A DNA stretch of 46,815 nucleotides. It comes from an uncultured Bacilli bacterium (GTDB lineage: Bacteria; Bacillota_I; Bacilli_A; RF39; UBA660). The notes below the pieces were generated by a model that was given only the letters and a program-made list of their open reading frames with translations, was not told the DNA's origin and did not search any database. Position numbers and translations under genes: made by a program. The stretch spans positions 1-46,815 of the forward strand of contig CANRCR010000008.1 of NCBI GenBank assembly GCA_947629165.1. The letters are read 5' to 3'. Below are positions 7,740 through 16,118 of the stretch, one piece after another (position 1 is the first letter of the stretch; each line of letters opens with the position of its first letter).

Positions 7740-8424
7740 ATGATTTCTTTTGATTTTTTTTCTTTTTTGGCTTTTCTTCAATAATTTCAGCATCTTGAAT
7801 TTCATCTACCTCGTCATTGGAACGAGTGCTCTTTACTTCGACAATTGTAGTTGTTTGAGAAACATAAGTTTTAACCCGTTGCTTAATAAGAAAAGCATTA
7901 ACAATATCTAAAACCGCATAAACAGTAATGAAACCACCTAAAATTTGGGTAAGAATTTCGACTCCTTTAAAGGGATTAAATATAAGTAAAATACCACAAG
8001 CAAGCGTAAGAATAGCAATAACTAAAGTAGGAGTCGCTGCTTCTCGGTTAAATTGTCGAATCGTTAAAACATATTGAATTTTAATAATACTGTTAATCGT
8101 CATCCAAACTCCTACAACTAAAGGAAGGATGCTTGCCATCGCGGTCGTATTAACAATTAATAAAGTTCCGGCAATAGCACAAATCGTACCATAAACGACA
8201 TCAAATCGAAAATAATTTTGACTGCCCGTTTCTTGCATCGTTCGAAAGAAACGGATAAAAGCAAAGACACCTGCAATAATAATTCCAATTCCTACCGTAA
8301 CTGAAATTGTTCGAATAATAGTAGCGGGATAAATGATTAATAAAATACCAACAACGACAAAAATCAAAGAAGTTAAAATACTACTCCACCAAACTTTATT
8401 ATATTCATTTTTTATTTCTCTCAT
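7738..8424 (-). CDS. HdeD/DUF308-family multi-pass membrane protein
   Basis: About 228 residues with six predicted membrane helices in three similar hairpins, each pairing a GxxxxxxP..I-type helix with the next. This is the HdeD/DUF308 layout (for example LIFVVVGILLIIYPATI). The C-terminus is a soluble acidic then lysine-rich tail (KPKKKKNQKKS). Role unknown; HdeD is linked to acid resistance in enterobacteria, but that should not be carried over. I take the ATG at 8424 rather than the TTG at 8439; GGAG lies 9 bases before it. It follows the six-paralog array by 54 bases without an obvious terminator and could be read from it. Confidence 0.82.
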   Translation of the reverse strand: MREIKNEYNKVWWSSILTSLIFVVVGILLIIYPATIIRTISVTVGIGIIIAGVFAFIRFFRTMQETGSQNYFRFDVVYGTICAIAGTLLIVNTTAMASILPLVVGVWMTINSIIKIQYVLTIRQFNREAATPTLVIAILTLACGILLIFNPFKGVEILTQILGGFITVYAVLDIVNAFLIKQRVKTYVSQTTTIVEVKSTRSNDEVDEIQDAEIIEEKPKKKKNQKKS

Positions 8425-8478
8425 TTTCCTCAACTCCAACTAATTATATTAAACCACAACTTACCCTTTTTGTAAATG

Positions 8479-9483
8479 TTACTTTTTTATTTTTTGATAG
8501 TCCTTTTTGACGATTTCATTCATTCGTTCTACCCGTTTTAAAATCGGATCTAATGCTTCACTAAATTCAGGATGCGTAAGTCGTAATAATCCGAGTCGTT
8601 CTTTAACAAAAGTATAATCACTTTGAAAAGTAGGCTCACATTTAGGTACCTTTTTTACTTCCTCTTTTTGAAACAGATTAGGTAGAAGTACGTTATCTAA
8701 GAAATCCTTGATATGGGTACTTTCATAATCATCCGGTTTAAATCTTAATTGCGGATGATACGGAACACCTGCAAGCAAACCATATTTTGAAATAAGGATT
8801 TTTCTTTCCGAATCAACCATCCAAGGAACCGGTGAAATTTCGACCCAAACACCTTGATTTACTAGATAATCTTCACCATTCGATAAAGGATATCGAGAAA
8901 GATCTTTATCTTTTTCATAATGCGAAATAACACAAATATATTTTTTATTTTGATAACGATAAACTGGAGCATCTTGATGTACAAGCGTGGAACCATTAAG
9001 ACAATAAGAAAAATATTCGCCCGTCGTTTTATCTTTTAATTTACCCTCGTTAAATTGTTGATTAAGTTCCCATTGTAAATAGCCTGGAGCCGCCCATTGG
9101 GGATAATTTCCTAAATAAATAACTTCTTCGTTCGAAATAGTTCCCAAAGTTTCTTCGAAAGAATCCACTTGTAAAATCGGACGAATAGTTCCAAAGCAAT
9201 CCGACCCTTCATAAGATGCGTACACTTCATTACGGATCGAATCATTAACAATCGCAATATGGTCGCCACAAATCGTTCGAGTAAGCGTATACCCGATTTG
9301 CTCCGGTTTATGATCGTACGTATAGTATTGATAAGAGACACGAGCACCCGTTAAAAGTGCCATATCCGTAAGTATATTCGAAGCCTTCTTGGGATTATTT
9401 TTTTCTAAATTGAAACAATCGATCGCCTTATATCCCGTATATAGAGTAAGATCCGGAAGATTTATTTGTACATTCTTTATCAT
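8479..9483 (-). CDS. Tandem paralog 6 of 6, DUF6273-like cytosolic protein of unknown function
   Basis: 334 residues, the last gene of the array. Shared landmarks in order: DMALLTGAR (40-48), IRPILQV (100-106), YLGNYPQW (123-130), WVEISPVPWMVD (213-224), LISKYGLLAGVPY (230-242), ERLGLLRLTHPE (295-306), and a lysine-rich end (KDYQKIKK). The GxYPQ ... W.EV.PV.WLVD ... LISKYGL.AG pattern resembles domains I know as DUF6273, of unknown function; this assignment is from memory and unsearched. There is no signal peptide or membrane helix, and the last third looks helical. The start overlaps the previous gene's stop (ATGA). AAGGTG precedes it. Confidence 0.8.
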   Translation of the reverse strand: MIKNVQINLPDLTLYTGYKAIDCFNLEKNNPKKASNILTDMALLTGARVSYQYYTYDHKPEQIGYTLTRTICGDHIAIVNDSIRNEVYASYEGSDCFGTIRPILQVDSFEETLGTISNEEVIYLGNYPQWAAPGYLQWELNQQFNEGKLKDKTTGEYFSYCLNGSTLVHQDAPVYRYQNKKYICVISHYEKDKDLSRYPLSNGEDYLVNQGVWVEISPVPWMVDSERKILISKYGLLAGVPYHPQLRFKPDDYESTHIKDFLDNVLLPNLFQKEEVKKVPKCEPTFQSDYTFVKERLGLLRLTHPEFSEALDPILKRVERMNEIVKKDYQKIKK

Positions 9484-10421
9484 TTTATCACCTTAATCTT
9501 GGGCATATAATCTTTTTGTACTTTTTCTTCCATACCAGTTACTCGCTCTTGAATCGAGGTAATTAATTCGAGCGACTCGGGATGACTTGCACGAAGTAAA
9601 TTAAGTCGTTCTTGGACAAAGATAAAATCATCTTGCAAAGTACACTCTTTTCTGGATAAAGCTAAGTGGTTATTTGTTTCTGCTATATTTTGAAACAATT
9701 CTTTATTTAATGTCATCTCTAAAAAAGAATTCAAACAATTTAATTCATAATCTTTAACTTTAACACTCGATGAAAAGGATACTAAACCGTATTTTGAAAT
9801 TAACAAATGATTTTTTTCGTCGACTAACCAGGCAACAGGACTCACTTTAAACCAAGTTAAGTCTTCCGAAGCATATGTTCTACTATTCGATAAAACGGTC
9901 CCTGGATCATTCGTATAAATAGGCGTATAATCTTTTCCTTTATAGTGATAGAGCGCTACTTTACAATGTCCTAAAGAATAAGTGACCCCTGTAGGAGAAG
10001 AAAGTTCGTAAGGATCTACATAAATGGCCTTCGTAAGTTCATCTTGAATCGCAATACTTGCCACAAACTGTGGATATCTTCCTAAAATTACTTCCCATAA
10101 GCCTTCGTTGTTCTTTCTTTTATTTGCATCCACCCAAGCAAAATCGACATTTTGTAAAAGCGGCCGAACAACATTTTCTTTAGAACAATCAATATTTTTT
10201 ACTTTACCCGTGTCATCGAAAGTTTTTAGTTTTCCTTCCCCTTCGTAATGTGTATAAAGAAATCCTCGTTTATGACCATGTTGAAACTGATATCTTACAC
10301 CTGAAATAAGGGCAAATTGTGTTAAAGGAGTAAGATTTCCTTCGTTCAATTTTAAATCGCTAAAGGAAACTAATTGTTCGACACTAGGAACACTTAATTT
10401 TAAATTACTAGTAGGAAACAT
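9480..10421 (-). CDS. Tandem paralog 5 of 6, DUF6273-like cytosolic protein
   Basis: 313 residues with the same ordered landmarks: TQFALISGVR (34-43), VVRPLLQ (84-90), ILGRYPQF (112-119), WFKVSPVAWLVD (190-201), LLISKYGLV (206-214), ERLNLLRASHPE (271-282). The AG(I/V)P turn that follows LISKYGL in its sisters is replaced by SFSSS. There is no signal peptide. A strong AAGGAGG precedes the ATG, and its stop overlaps the next start. No enzyme motif is visible. Confidence 0.8.
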   Translation of the reverse strand: MFPTSNLKLSVPSVEQLVSFSDLKLNEGNLTPLTQFALISGVRYQFQHGHKRGFLYTHYEGEGKLKTFDDTGKVKNIDCSKENVVRPLLQNVDFAWVDANKRKNNEGLWEVILGRYPQFVASIAIQDELTKAIYVDPYELSSPTGVTYSLGHCKVALYHYKGKDYTPIYTNDPGTVLSNSRTYASEDLTWFKVSPVAWLVDEKNHLLISKYGLVSFSSSVKVKDYELNCLNSFLEMTLNKELFQNIAETNNHLALSRKECTLQDDFIFVQERLNLLRASHPESLELITSIQERVTGMEEKVQKDYMPKIKVIK

Positions 10422-10473
10422 ATTTTACCTCCTTTTATAATAGAAAAATTTTAAAACGAAATCATTTCATATA

Positions 10474-11409
10474 TTAGCACTTTTTTACTTTTTGATAGGC
10501 TACTTCCTCCTCAATAATTTTTAAAGGTGGAAAAAGACGATCGATATAATCCGTTGATTCCGGATGTTGTAGTCTCAATATGCCTAGACGTTCTTTTAAA
10601 TAAGTCAATTGTTGTTCGATAATTCTCTGACTTTCAAAAATACTTTTCTCGCCTTGCATCATTTGTATTAATACTCTTTTATTTAGAAAATCATAAAGTC
10701 TACTTTCTTTAAATCCGGAACCTGTAGGAAGGTTCTCTCGAGGATTAACGTTCAAGCCCGAAAGAAGTCCTTTTTTAGAAATTAAAAATTTGCCCGTCTC
10801 ATCAATATACCATTCGATAGGACTTACCTCGATCCATATATCTTTATCAAACGTTTTACAGTTAATGCCATTAGATAGTGGATAAGCTCGTATAGATGAG
10901 TAACACTCAGGTCTTACTAAAACATAATTTTTTCCTTCAAAGGAATAACAAGGAACTTTTTCAATTTCACCCCTCACAGGATTAGGAAGCGAATAAGAAC
11001 CAGTCTTAGGAAATGGTCCATTTTCATAGTGTTTAAATAAAACATCAAAAAGTTCAAAAGGTGCTGCATTTTGGGGATACATTCCTTTAAAATAAGTTGG
11101 ATAGGTAAACCCTTTCTCTTTTTGAATTTTATAATATTCTTTTAAATCATTTACTTCTTCTTCGTTATCGATTGAAAGAACCAAATGGATAGTACAAAAA
11201 TCAGTCTTTTGAACCGAACCAGATGTATAAGATATGCCATCTTCTTTAAGAATAAGAACCCTACCTTCATCGTTGATTTTTCCTATCAGTAATTCTCCTT
11301 CGGGATGTAGTGAATTACCATGAAGGCGTGCTCCTTTAATAATAGCTAAATCCGTAGGACTTGCTGTTGGCATTGTAAAAGAATTTCTATCTTGTAATAA
11401 TGTTAACAT
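10474..11409 (-). CDS. Tandem paralog 4 of 6, DUF6273-like cytosolic protein
   Basis: 311 residues: TDLAIIKGAR (19-28), a divergent IHLVLSI in place of the VRPVL motif, GMYPQNAAP (109-117), WIEVSPIEWYID (192-203), LISKKGLLSG (209-218), ERLGILRLQHPE (263-274), and a KVKKC end. The N-terminus is shorter than in the sisters. The ribosome site AAGAAG overlaps the stop of the gene before. The 52-base gap to the next gene is the largest internal gap in the last four genes. Function unknown. Confidence 0.8.
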   Translation of the reverse strand: MLTLLQDRNSFTMPTASPTDLAIIKGARLHGNSLHPEGELLIGKINDEGRVLILKEDGISYTSGSVQKTDFCTIHLVLSIDNEEEVNDLKEYYKIQKEKGFTYPTYFKGMYPQNAAPFELFDVLFKHYENGPFPKTGSYSLPNPVRGEIEKVPCYSFEGKNYVLVRPECYSSIRAYPLSNGINCKTFDKDIWIEVSPIEWYIDETGKFLISKKGLLSGLNVNPRENLPTGSGFKESRLYDFLNKRVLIQMMQGEKSIFESQRIIEQQLTYLKERLGILRLQHPESTDYIDRLFPPLKIIEEEVAYQKVKKC

Positions 11410-11415
11410 AATTTA

Positions 11416-12312
11416 TCACTTCTTTACTTTTTGATAAGCGGTATTGACCTTATCCGATATGATATCTAATCTTTCTAAGGCATTATCTAAAAAAGGAGTT
11501 GCTTCAAGCGCTATTCCACGCGATAGACGTAATTGTTCTTTAACATATTGGATATCTTTCGAAAGCGCATTTTCTTTGAGAGGTTGTTTTTGTAATTTTT
11601 CTTCACTAATTAAGTTCACACGAAACATATCTTCACGCATACCAAAAGTAAGAAAAATATCGGAATTAAAAGACGGAACACGATCTACTAAACAATAACG
11701 ACTAACTAATAACGATTTATCATGATCAACGAGCCACTCGACCGGCGTAACTTCGACCCACGCAGGATCACCATCTAAAAAATGGCGATCACGAATTTCC
11801 ACTTTAATACTATTAATTAATTTTCCAGGAATAATATAGCGAATATATAAATGGTCATCGAAAACATAGACGGGATAGCGATGAAACTGATAACGATCTC
11901 GTTCTTCGATGTACTTAACGTCGTAAAGGACAAAAGATAATCCCGTTGTTTCTAAAGAATTACTTAAATATTTATCTTCTAATTCATAAGTCCTTTCCCG
12001 GGAAGCCAACCATTGTGGATAATACCCCATTTCGATGGTATCTGCTTCGATATTCATTCCCTCCATTGCTAAAACGGGACGAACGAAAGCACTAGGGGCA
12101 GTATCGGCACTATAATGAATTTTCTTATCTTGAAAATCAAAGTAAGCATAATCTTTTTTGGTATTATTAGTAAAACACAACGAATGCTCATTTTCCTTAT
12201 AACCGGTTAACCATACTAAATCCGTTAATTGCATTTGTAAAAAACGCTTATTATTTTGTAGCACATAATCTCGAAATTCTTGATCTGTCAAATATCGTAA
12301 TTGATAATTCAT
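11416..12312 (-). CDS. Tandem paralog 3 of 6, DUF6273-like cytosolic protein (most divergent)
   Basis: 298 residues from ATG at 12312, which has AAGGAAG 8 bases upstream; a longer frame reaching back to 12372 overlaps the preceding gene and has no better site. Landmarks: TDLVWLTGYK (30-39), FVRPVLAM (76-83), MGYYPQW (95-101), WVEVTPVEWLVD (175-186), LLVSRYCLVDRVP (191-203). It lacks the GL(L/V)AG turn, and its C-terminal KEQLRLSRG lacks the HPE seen in others. It is the least conserved copy yet the frame is fully open. Confidence 0.78.
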   Translation of the reverse strand: MNYQLRYLTDQEFRDYVLQNNKRFLQMQLTDLVWLTGYKENEHSLCFTNNTKKDYAYFDFQDKKIHYSADTAPSAFVRPVLAMEGMNIEADTIEMGYYPQWLASRERTYELEDKYLSNSLETTGLSFVLYDVKYIEERDRYQFHRYPVYVFDDHLYIRYIIPGKLINSIKVEIRDRHFLDGDPAWVEVTPVEWLVDHDKSLLVSRYCLVDRVPSFNSDIFLTFGMREDMFRVNLISEEKLQKQPLKENALSKDIQYVKEQLRLSRGIALEATPFLDNALERLDIISDKVNTAYQKVKK

Positions 12313-12317
12313 TTTTT

Positions 12318-13235
12318 TCACTTCCTTTTTTGATACTCTTTTGGTAATTCTTCTCTTATCTTTTGGGCACAATCTAAAATATCACTAAAATAACTGGACG
12401 ACTCTGGAAAGTTCGAACGAAGAAGACGTGTTTTTTCTTCGATTAAAGTAAGATACTTTTCAACCGATGGATGACATTTAGAATCGTTTTTTAACCGTTC
12501 CTCGGCAATCGCTTCAAAGAAAAACAAATCTTTCGATAAACCACAATCGAGATAGTTAAAAAGATATTCATGAGGAATACCCGCAACTAAACCGTACCGA
12601 CTAATTAACTGATTGTAGTTATGGTCTACCCACCATTCGACAGGACTTACTTTAAACCAAGCAAAATCACCCGGTAAAAAACGATAATTTCTTAATCGCG
12701 CCGATCGAGGAACGGCGGCTTCTTGAATAAGGTAACGCATATAACGTTCGCCCCCTAATTGAAAAACAGGATAACGACATAATTTAAAGTTATAAGGATG
12801 CGATATCGAATAAGATGTTTGATTAAGCGTAGCTTGATAAAAAGTGTTAGAAATCCCAGTAAAAGGAAGTTTTTTATTTCGAAAAAGCGCTTCTAATTGA
12901 TACGTATCTTCCAAAGAAACTAATTGTTGAGGATATTCACCTAGAGTGACTAATAAAGACGATTCGGTGAAACGATTAGGATCTGAAATTTTAATTACAG
13001 GACGAATAACCGCCGCAATGTGATCCGAAGCTTCTTTATTGAGTAATTTACGTTCGCTTTGATCAAATAAAAAATAGTAATTTGTTTTTTCCGTATAGCA
13101 CATAATCTCCGGTTTACGAATCGCTCCCGTTAACAAAGCGAAATCAGTTAAGGTAACATCGATCCATGGTTTTGTTTCTTCGTTACGGTATTGACTTAAA
13201 AAATCAGAAGACATTAATGTTATTTTGTTTTCCAT
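12318..13235 (-). CDS. Tandem paralog 2 of 6, DUF6273-like cytosolic protein
   Basis: 305 residues: TDFALLTGAIR (30-40), VIRPVIK (76-82), LGEYPQQ (98-104), WFKVSPVEWWVD (193-204), LISRYGLVAGIP (210-221), RLLRSNFPE (270-278), and a basic tail (KEYQKRK). AAAGGAG precedes the ATG. It is followed after 5 bases by the next copy. Function unknown; no signal peptide. Confidence 0.8.
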   Translation of the reverse strand: MENKITLMSSDFLSQYRNEETKPWIDVTLTDFALLTGAIRKPEIMCYTEKTNYYFLFDQSERKLLNKEASDHIAAVIRPVIKISDPNRFTESSLLVTLGEYPQQLVSLEDTYQLEALFRNKKLPFTGISNTFYQATLNQTSYSISHPYNFKLCRYPVFQLGGERYMRYLIQEAAVPRSARLRNYRFLPGDFAWFKVSPVEWWVDHNYNQLISRYGLVAGIPHEYLFNYLDCGLSKDLFFFEAIAEERLKNDSKCHPSVEKYLTLIEEKTRLLRSNFPESSSYFSDILDCAQKIREELPKEYQKRK

Positions 13236-13294
13236 AAAAAACTCCTTTCATTATTACACCTCTTTACACGAAATAAAAAAATAATTGAAAAGTC

Positions 13295-14263
13295 TTATCT
13301 CGTTTTAACTTTAACGCCCAAGAGATGATTTTGCACGGTATCCATTTTTTCTTCGAGTGAAGTAATCGTTGTCGATAATTGAGGATCACTCGATCTTAAC
13401 AGACGAAGACGTTCTTTTACATATTCCAAATCATGACAAATAGATTGTAAATGAGGATTTTGATTTTCTAACAGATTCGAAGAAACCGTCGCATCAAACA
13501 AATCATGACGGAAAATAGAATTAAGATAAAAGGCAATAAAAGACTGACTAAATCCAGAGTACTCTTTATGTGAAAAAGGAATTCCTGCAAGAAGATTTTT
13601 AAAAGAGACAATCCGACATTGATCCATATCGACAAGCCACGTAACAGGTTCTACTTGAAACCAAACAGCTTCACCCATACAATAATTTTGATTATTAATT
13701 GTTACCTGTAACTCAAAAGGATTCATAATAAAACGAACAAACTTTTCTGAATCAAGTTGATATTCTGGATATATAATCGGTTCAAAATAAGCAACATCAT
13801 TAAAGGAAGGTGTTTTATCAAAAGTGTAGGTCTTTCCAGATTTAGGAAGAAGATTCTTTTGATAAAGTTGTTCTAACATTTGTGATTTCGACAAAGAAAC
13901 AACAGTTTGAGGATAAAATCCATATTGTAAAGCAATTTGATTTTCGATGGGAAAAGATGCTTGATGAGCTTGTACAAATGAGTCAAAATCTTCACGATCG
14001 ATAATTAAACAAGGACGAATAGCAATTCCACGATTAAAATAACTTTTAGCAACAACTCCTTCATAATTGTGAACGGCAAGAACATAAGACGAATGATACA
14101 ATTGATTTTCATCTACCCAATACCAATTTTGATAAGCGCCAGCTGCCTTTGAAAAATCTGTATTTTCAGTTTCTATAAATCGATTATTTTTAAAAATAGA
14201 TAAGTGATTCGAAAAGATTTCTTTTGGATTCAGTAACCCTATTTTTATATTTTGATACGACAT
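13295..14263 (-). CDS. Tandem paralog 1 of 6, DUF6273-like cytosolic protein (promoter-proximal)
   Basis: 322 residues from ATG at 14263, which has AGGAAG 8 bases upstream; an in-frame GTG at 14272 is less well placed. Landmarks: TDFSKAAGAYQ (35-45), AIRPCLI (81-87), YGFYPQT (114-120), WFQVEPVTWLVD (201-212), VSFKNLLAGIPF (219-230), then a SQSFIAFYLNSIF stretch that resembles the fLN..F pattern of DUF6273 domains, and ERLRLLRSSDP (274-284). It stands directly behind the array's promoter. Confidence 0.8.
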   Translation of the reverse strand: MSYQNIKIGLLNPKEIFSNHLSIFKNNRFIETENTDFSKAAGAYQNWYWVDENQLYHSSYVLAVHNYEGVVAKSYFNRGIAIRPCLIIDREDFDSFVQAHQASFPIENQIALQYGFYPQTVVSLSKSQMLEQLYQKNLLPKSGKTYTFDKTPSFNDVAYFEPIIYPEYQLDSEKFVRFIMNPFELQVTINNQNYCMGEAVWFQVEPVTWLVDMDQCRIVSFKNLLAGIPFSHKEYSGFSQSFIAFYLNSIFRHDLFDATVSSNLLENQNPHLQSICHDLEYVKERLRLLRSSDPQLSTTITSLEEKMDTVQNHLLGVKVKTR

Positions 14264-14290
14264 AAAATACACTTCCTAAAATTGCTTTCT

Positions 14291-14318
14291 ATCATAACAT
14301 AAAAAGCTATTTTTGCAA
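14291..14318 (-). promoter_or_regulatory. Promoter of the six-paralog array
   Basis: On the minus strand TTGCAA (14313-14318), a 16-base spacer ending in TGT, then TATGAT (14291-14296). It lies between the M3 peptidase terminator and the first paralog. No other promoter is obvious inside the array. Confidence 0.65.
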
Positions 14319-14345
14319 ATAAAAAAGACTGTTTTAATAGTCTTT
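14319..14345 (-). terminator. Rho-independent terminator after the M3 peptidase gene
   Basis: A 7-bp stem AAAGACT/AGTCTTT (14324-14330 with 14339-14345) with a run of six T on the minus strand overlaps the peptidase stop codon. It isolates the paralog array from the upstream gene. Confidence 0.85.
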
Positions 14346-16043
14346 CTCATCTATTTTTATTTTTGCCGTTTCATTCTCGATAGTCGTCATAATTTCTTTT
14401 AAAATATCAGAATTGAAAGGATGATGTAAATTTCCTTCCGTTAATAATTCCATATAGGACTTTCTTCCTCCAAATTGTGCTAAATGTAAATAAATAGCTT
14501 GGGCTTTGGAAGCATCTTTCAAAGAAATCATCCATATTTCTAAGGCCGCAATATAAGCAAGAGCATAATCGATATAATAAAATGGATTTTCATAAATATG
14601 CGATTGCCGTACAAACTTACCTCCCCGATCGAGATAAGGTAAATCCGTATAATCAAGTTCCGGTTGATAAATCTTTTCTAGTTTCCGCCAAAGGGCTCTT
14701 CGTTCCGAAGGAGTTAAATCAGGATTTAAATATACTTCTTCTTGAAAATGATCGACCAAAGCCCCGTAAGGAAGAAAAGAAATGGCATCGAGTAAATGTT
14801 TGTACAAGAACCGGTTTGTATCCTCTTTAAAAAATTGTTCCATGAAAGGATGTGTTAAATACTCCATCGAAATCGAAAAAATTTCGGCTGCCTCATTCGT
14901 TGGAAAAGCGAGCGATTCAATCACCATTTCTTTGTTTTCGTTACTGTGGAACGCTTGAAAAGCATGACCGAATTCATGAGTTAAAACCTCAACATCATGA
15001 CTGGTCCCATTAAAGTTAGCAAAGATGAAAGGAACATTCCATTTTTGTAAAAATTGACAATAACCACCCGTGGTCTTACCATCCCGACTAACTAGATCGA
15101 ACAATCCTTTCTCTTCCATCATTTCAAAAGTAGCATAAAATTGAGGATTCATCGCTTGATACATCGATTTAGCTTTTTGAACTAATTCTTCTTCGTTTCC
15201 TTTCGGAAGCGGATTTCCTTCTTTATAAAAAATACCTTCATCATAATAATGTGATTTTTCAATACCGAGACGTTCTTTGCGAAGTTGTTCTTGTTTTTGC
15301 ACAAAAGGAACGACGTAGTCGACAATCTTCTTTCGTAAAGAAGCAACATCTTTTTCGTCATAACCGATTCGGTTCATCTGTAAATACCCTACCGGGACAT
15401 AATTAGGAAAACCTAATTTGTGCGCTATGCGGTCACGGACTTTTACTAAAGCATCAAATAAGGAATCGAATTCACTTTCGTGCTCTTCAAAGAAATGCCA
15501 ATACGCATCACTTGCCTTTTTTCGCACTTCTCGATTGGGATCAGACCGTAATTTTGATAATCCCGATAAATTGTATGTTTTTCCTTCAAAAGGGATCTGA
15601 GCACTTCCTAAAAGAGCCACATACTGACTCGTTAACCGATTTTCTTCTTTTTGATCTTCGATAATTGATGGATCAAATAACTTTAACTGATTTTCCACTT
15701 TACGAAAGAATTGTGGAGGAATAACTTCTTCTAATTCTTTCTTCCAAGGACAATCGATAATCTTTTGATAAAAACGATGATGCACTGCATCAAACTCTGG
15801 AACCATTTCATCAAAATAAGCCTGTTCTTCTTTGTAAAAAGGATCTTTGGTATTCATAGTATAACGAATATAAGCGAGTTGATACATTGCTAACACTTCG
15901 TTCCATTGATCGTTCACGGCCTTAAAATCACTTAAAAAATCATCTTTAGTCGTCACCTTGTCTAACTGTTCATAAAGTTCTTCAGCCTTCGTTTTAAATT
16001 GTTCAAAATCCGGTCTTTCATACAAAAACGCACTAAATTTCAT
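14334..16043 (-). CDS. M3-family oligoendopeptidase (zinc metallopeptidase)
   Basis: 569 residues. The zinc motif HEFGH is at 356-360, followed by the third-ligand region ESLAFPTNEAAEIFS, as in thimet/PepF-type M3 peptidases that degrade short peptides in the cytosol. Length and the C-terminal FGGRKSYMELL segment fit the M3 subgroup of oligoendopeptidases found in Firmicutes that is distinct from PepF. There is no signal peptide. AAAGGATGG precedes the ATG. Single-gene unit with its own terminator. Confidence 0.92.
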   Translation of the reverse strand: MKFSAFLYERPDFEQFKTKAEELYEQLDKVTTKDDFLSDFKAVNDQWNEVLAMYQLAYIRYTMNTKDPFYKEEQAYFDEMVPEFDAVHHRFYQKIIDCPWKKELEEVIPPQFFRKVENQLKLFDPSIIEDQKEENRLTSQYVALLGSAQIPFEGKTYNLSGLSKLRSDPNREVRKKASDAYWHFFEEHESEFDSLFDALVKVRDRIAHKLGFPNYVPVGYLQMNRIGYDEKDVASLRKKIVDYVVPFVQKQEQLRKERLGIEKSHYYDEGIFYKEGNPLPKGNEEELVQKAKSMYQAMNPQFYATFEMMEEKGLFDLVSRDGKTTGGYCQFLQKWNVPFIFANFNGTSHDVEVLTHEFGHAFQAFHSNENKEMVIESLAFPTNEAAEIFSISMEYLTHPFMEQFFKEDTNRFLYKHLLDAISFLPYGALVDHFQEEVYLNPDLTPSERRALWRKLEKIYQPELDYTDLPYLDRGGKFVRQSHIYENPFYYIDYALAYIAALEIWMISLKDASKAQAIYLHLAQFGGRKSYMELLTEGNLHHPFNSDILKEIMTTIENETAKIKIDEKDY

Positions 16044-16078
16044 AAAACCATCCTTTCTTACTACGCTTTAACTATATC

Positions 16079-16105
16079 AAAAAAAGGGATTTTTTTCCAC
16101 CCTTT
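16079..16105 (-). terminator. Rho-independent terminator after the methyltransferase gene
   Basis: AAAGGG/CCCTTT (16083-16088 with 16100-16105) with a purine-rich loop and a T run on the minus strand, 14 bases past the stop codon. Confidence 0.65.
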
Positions 16106-16118
16106 TAAAATCTTAAAT

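Noticed and set aside
12313-12372. N-terminal extension of the third paralog
   Set aside because: It overlaps the preceding paralog, is a string of Lys/Arg codons unlike the other copies, and the ATG at 12312 has a well-placed ribosome site.
8479-14263. Prophage or phage tail genes as the source of the paralog array
   Set aside because: No integrase, terminase, capsid or lysis genes are near, and the flanks are housekeeping genes.
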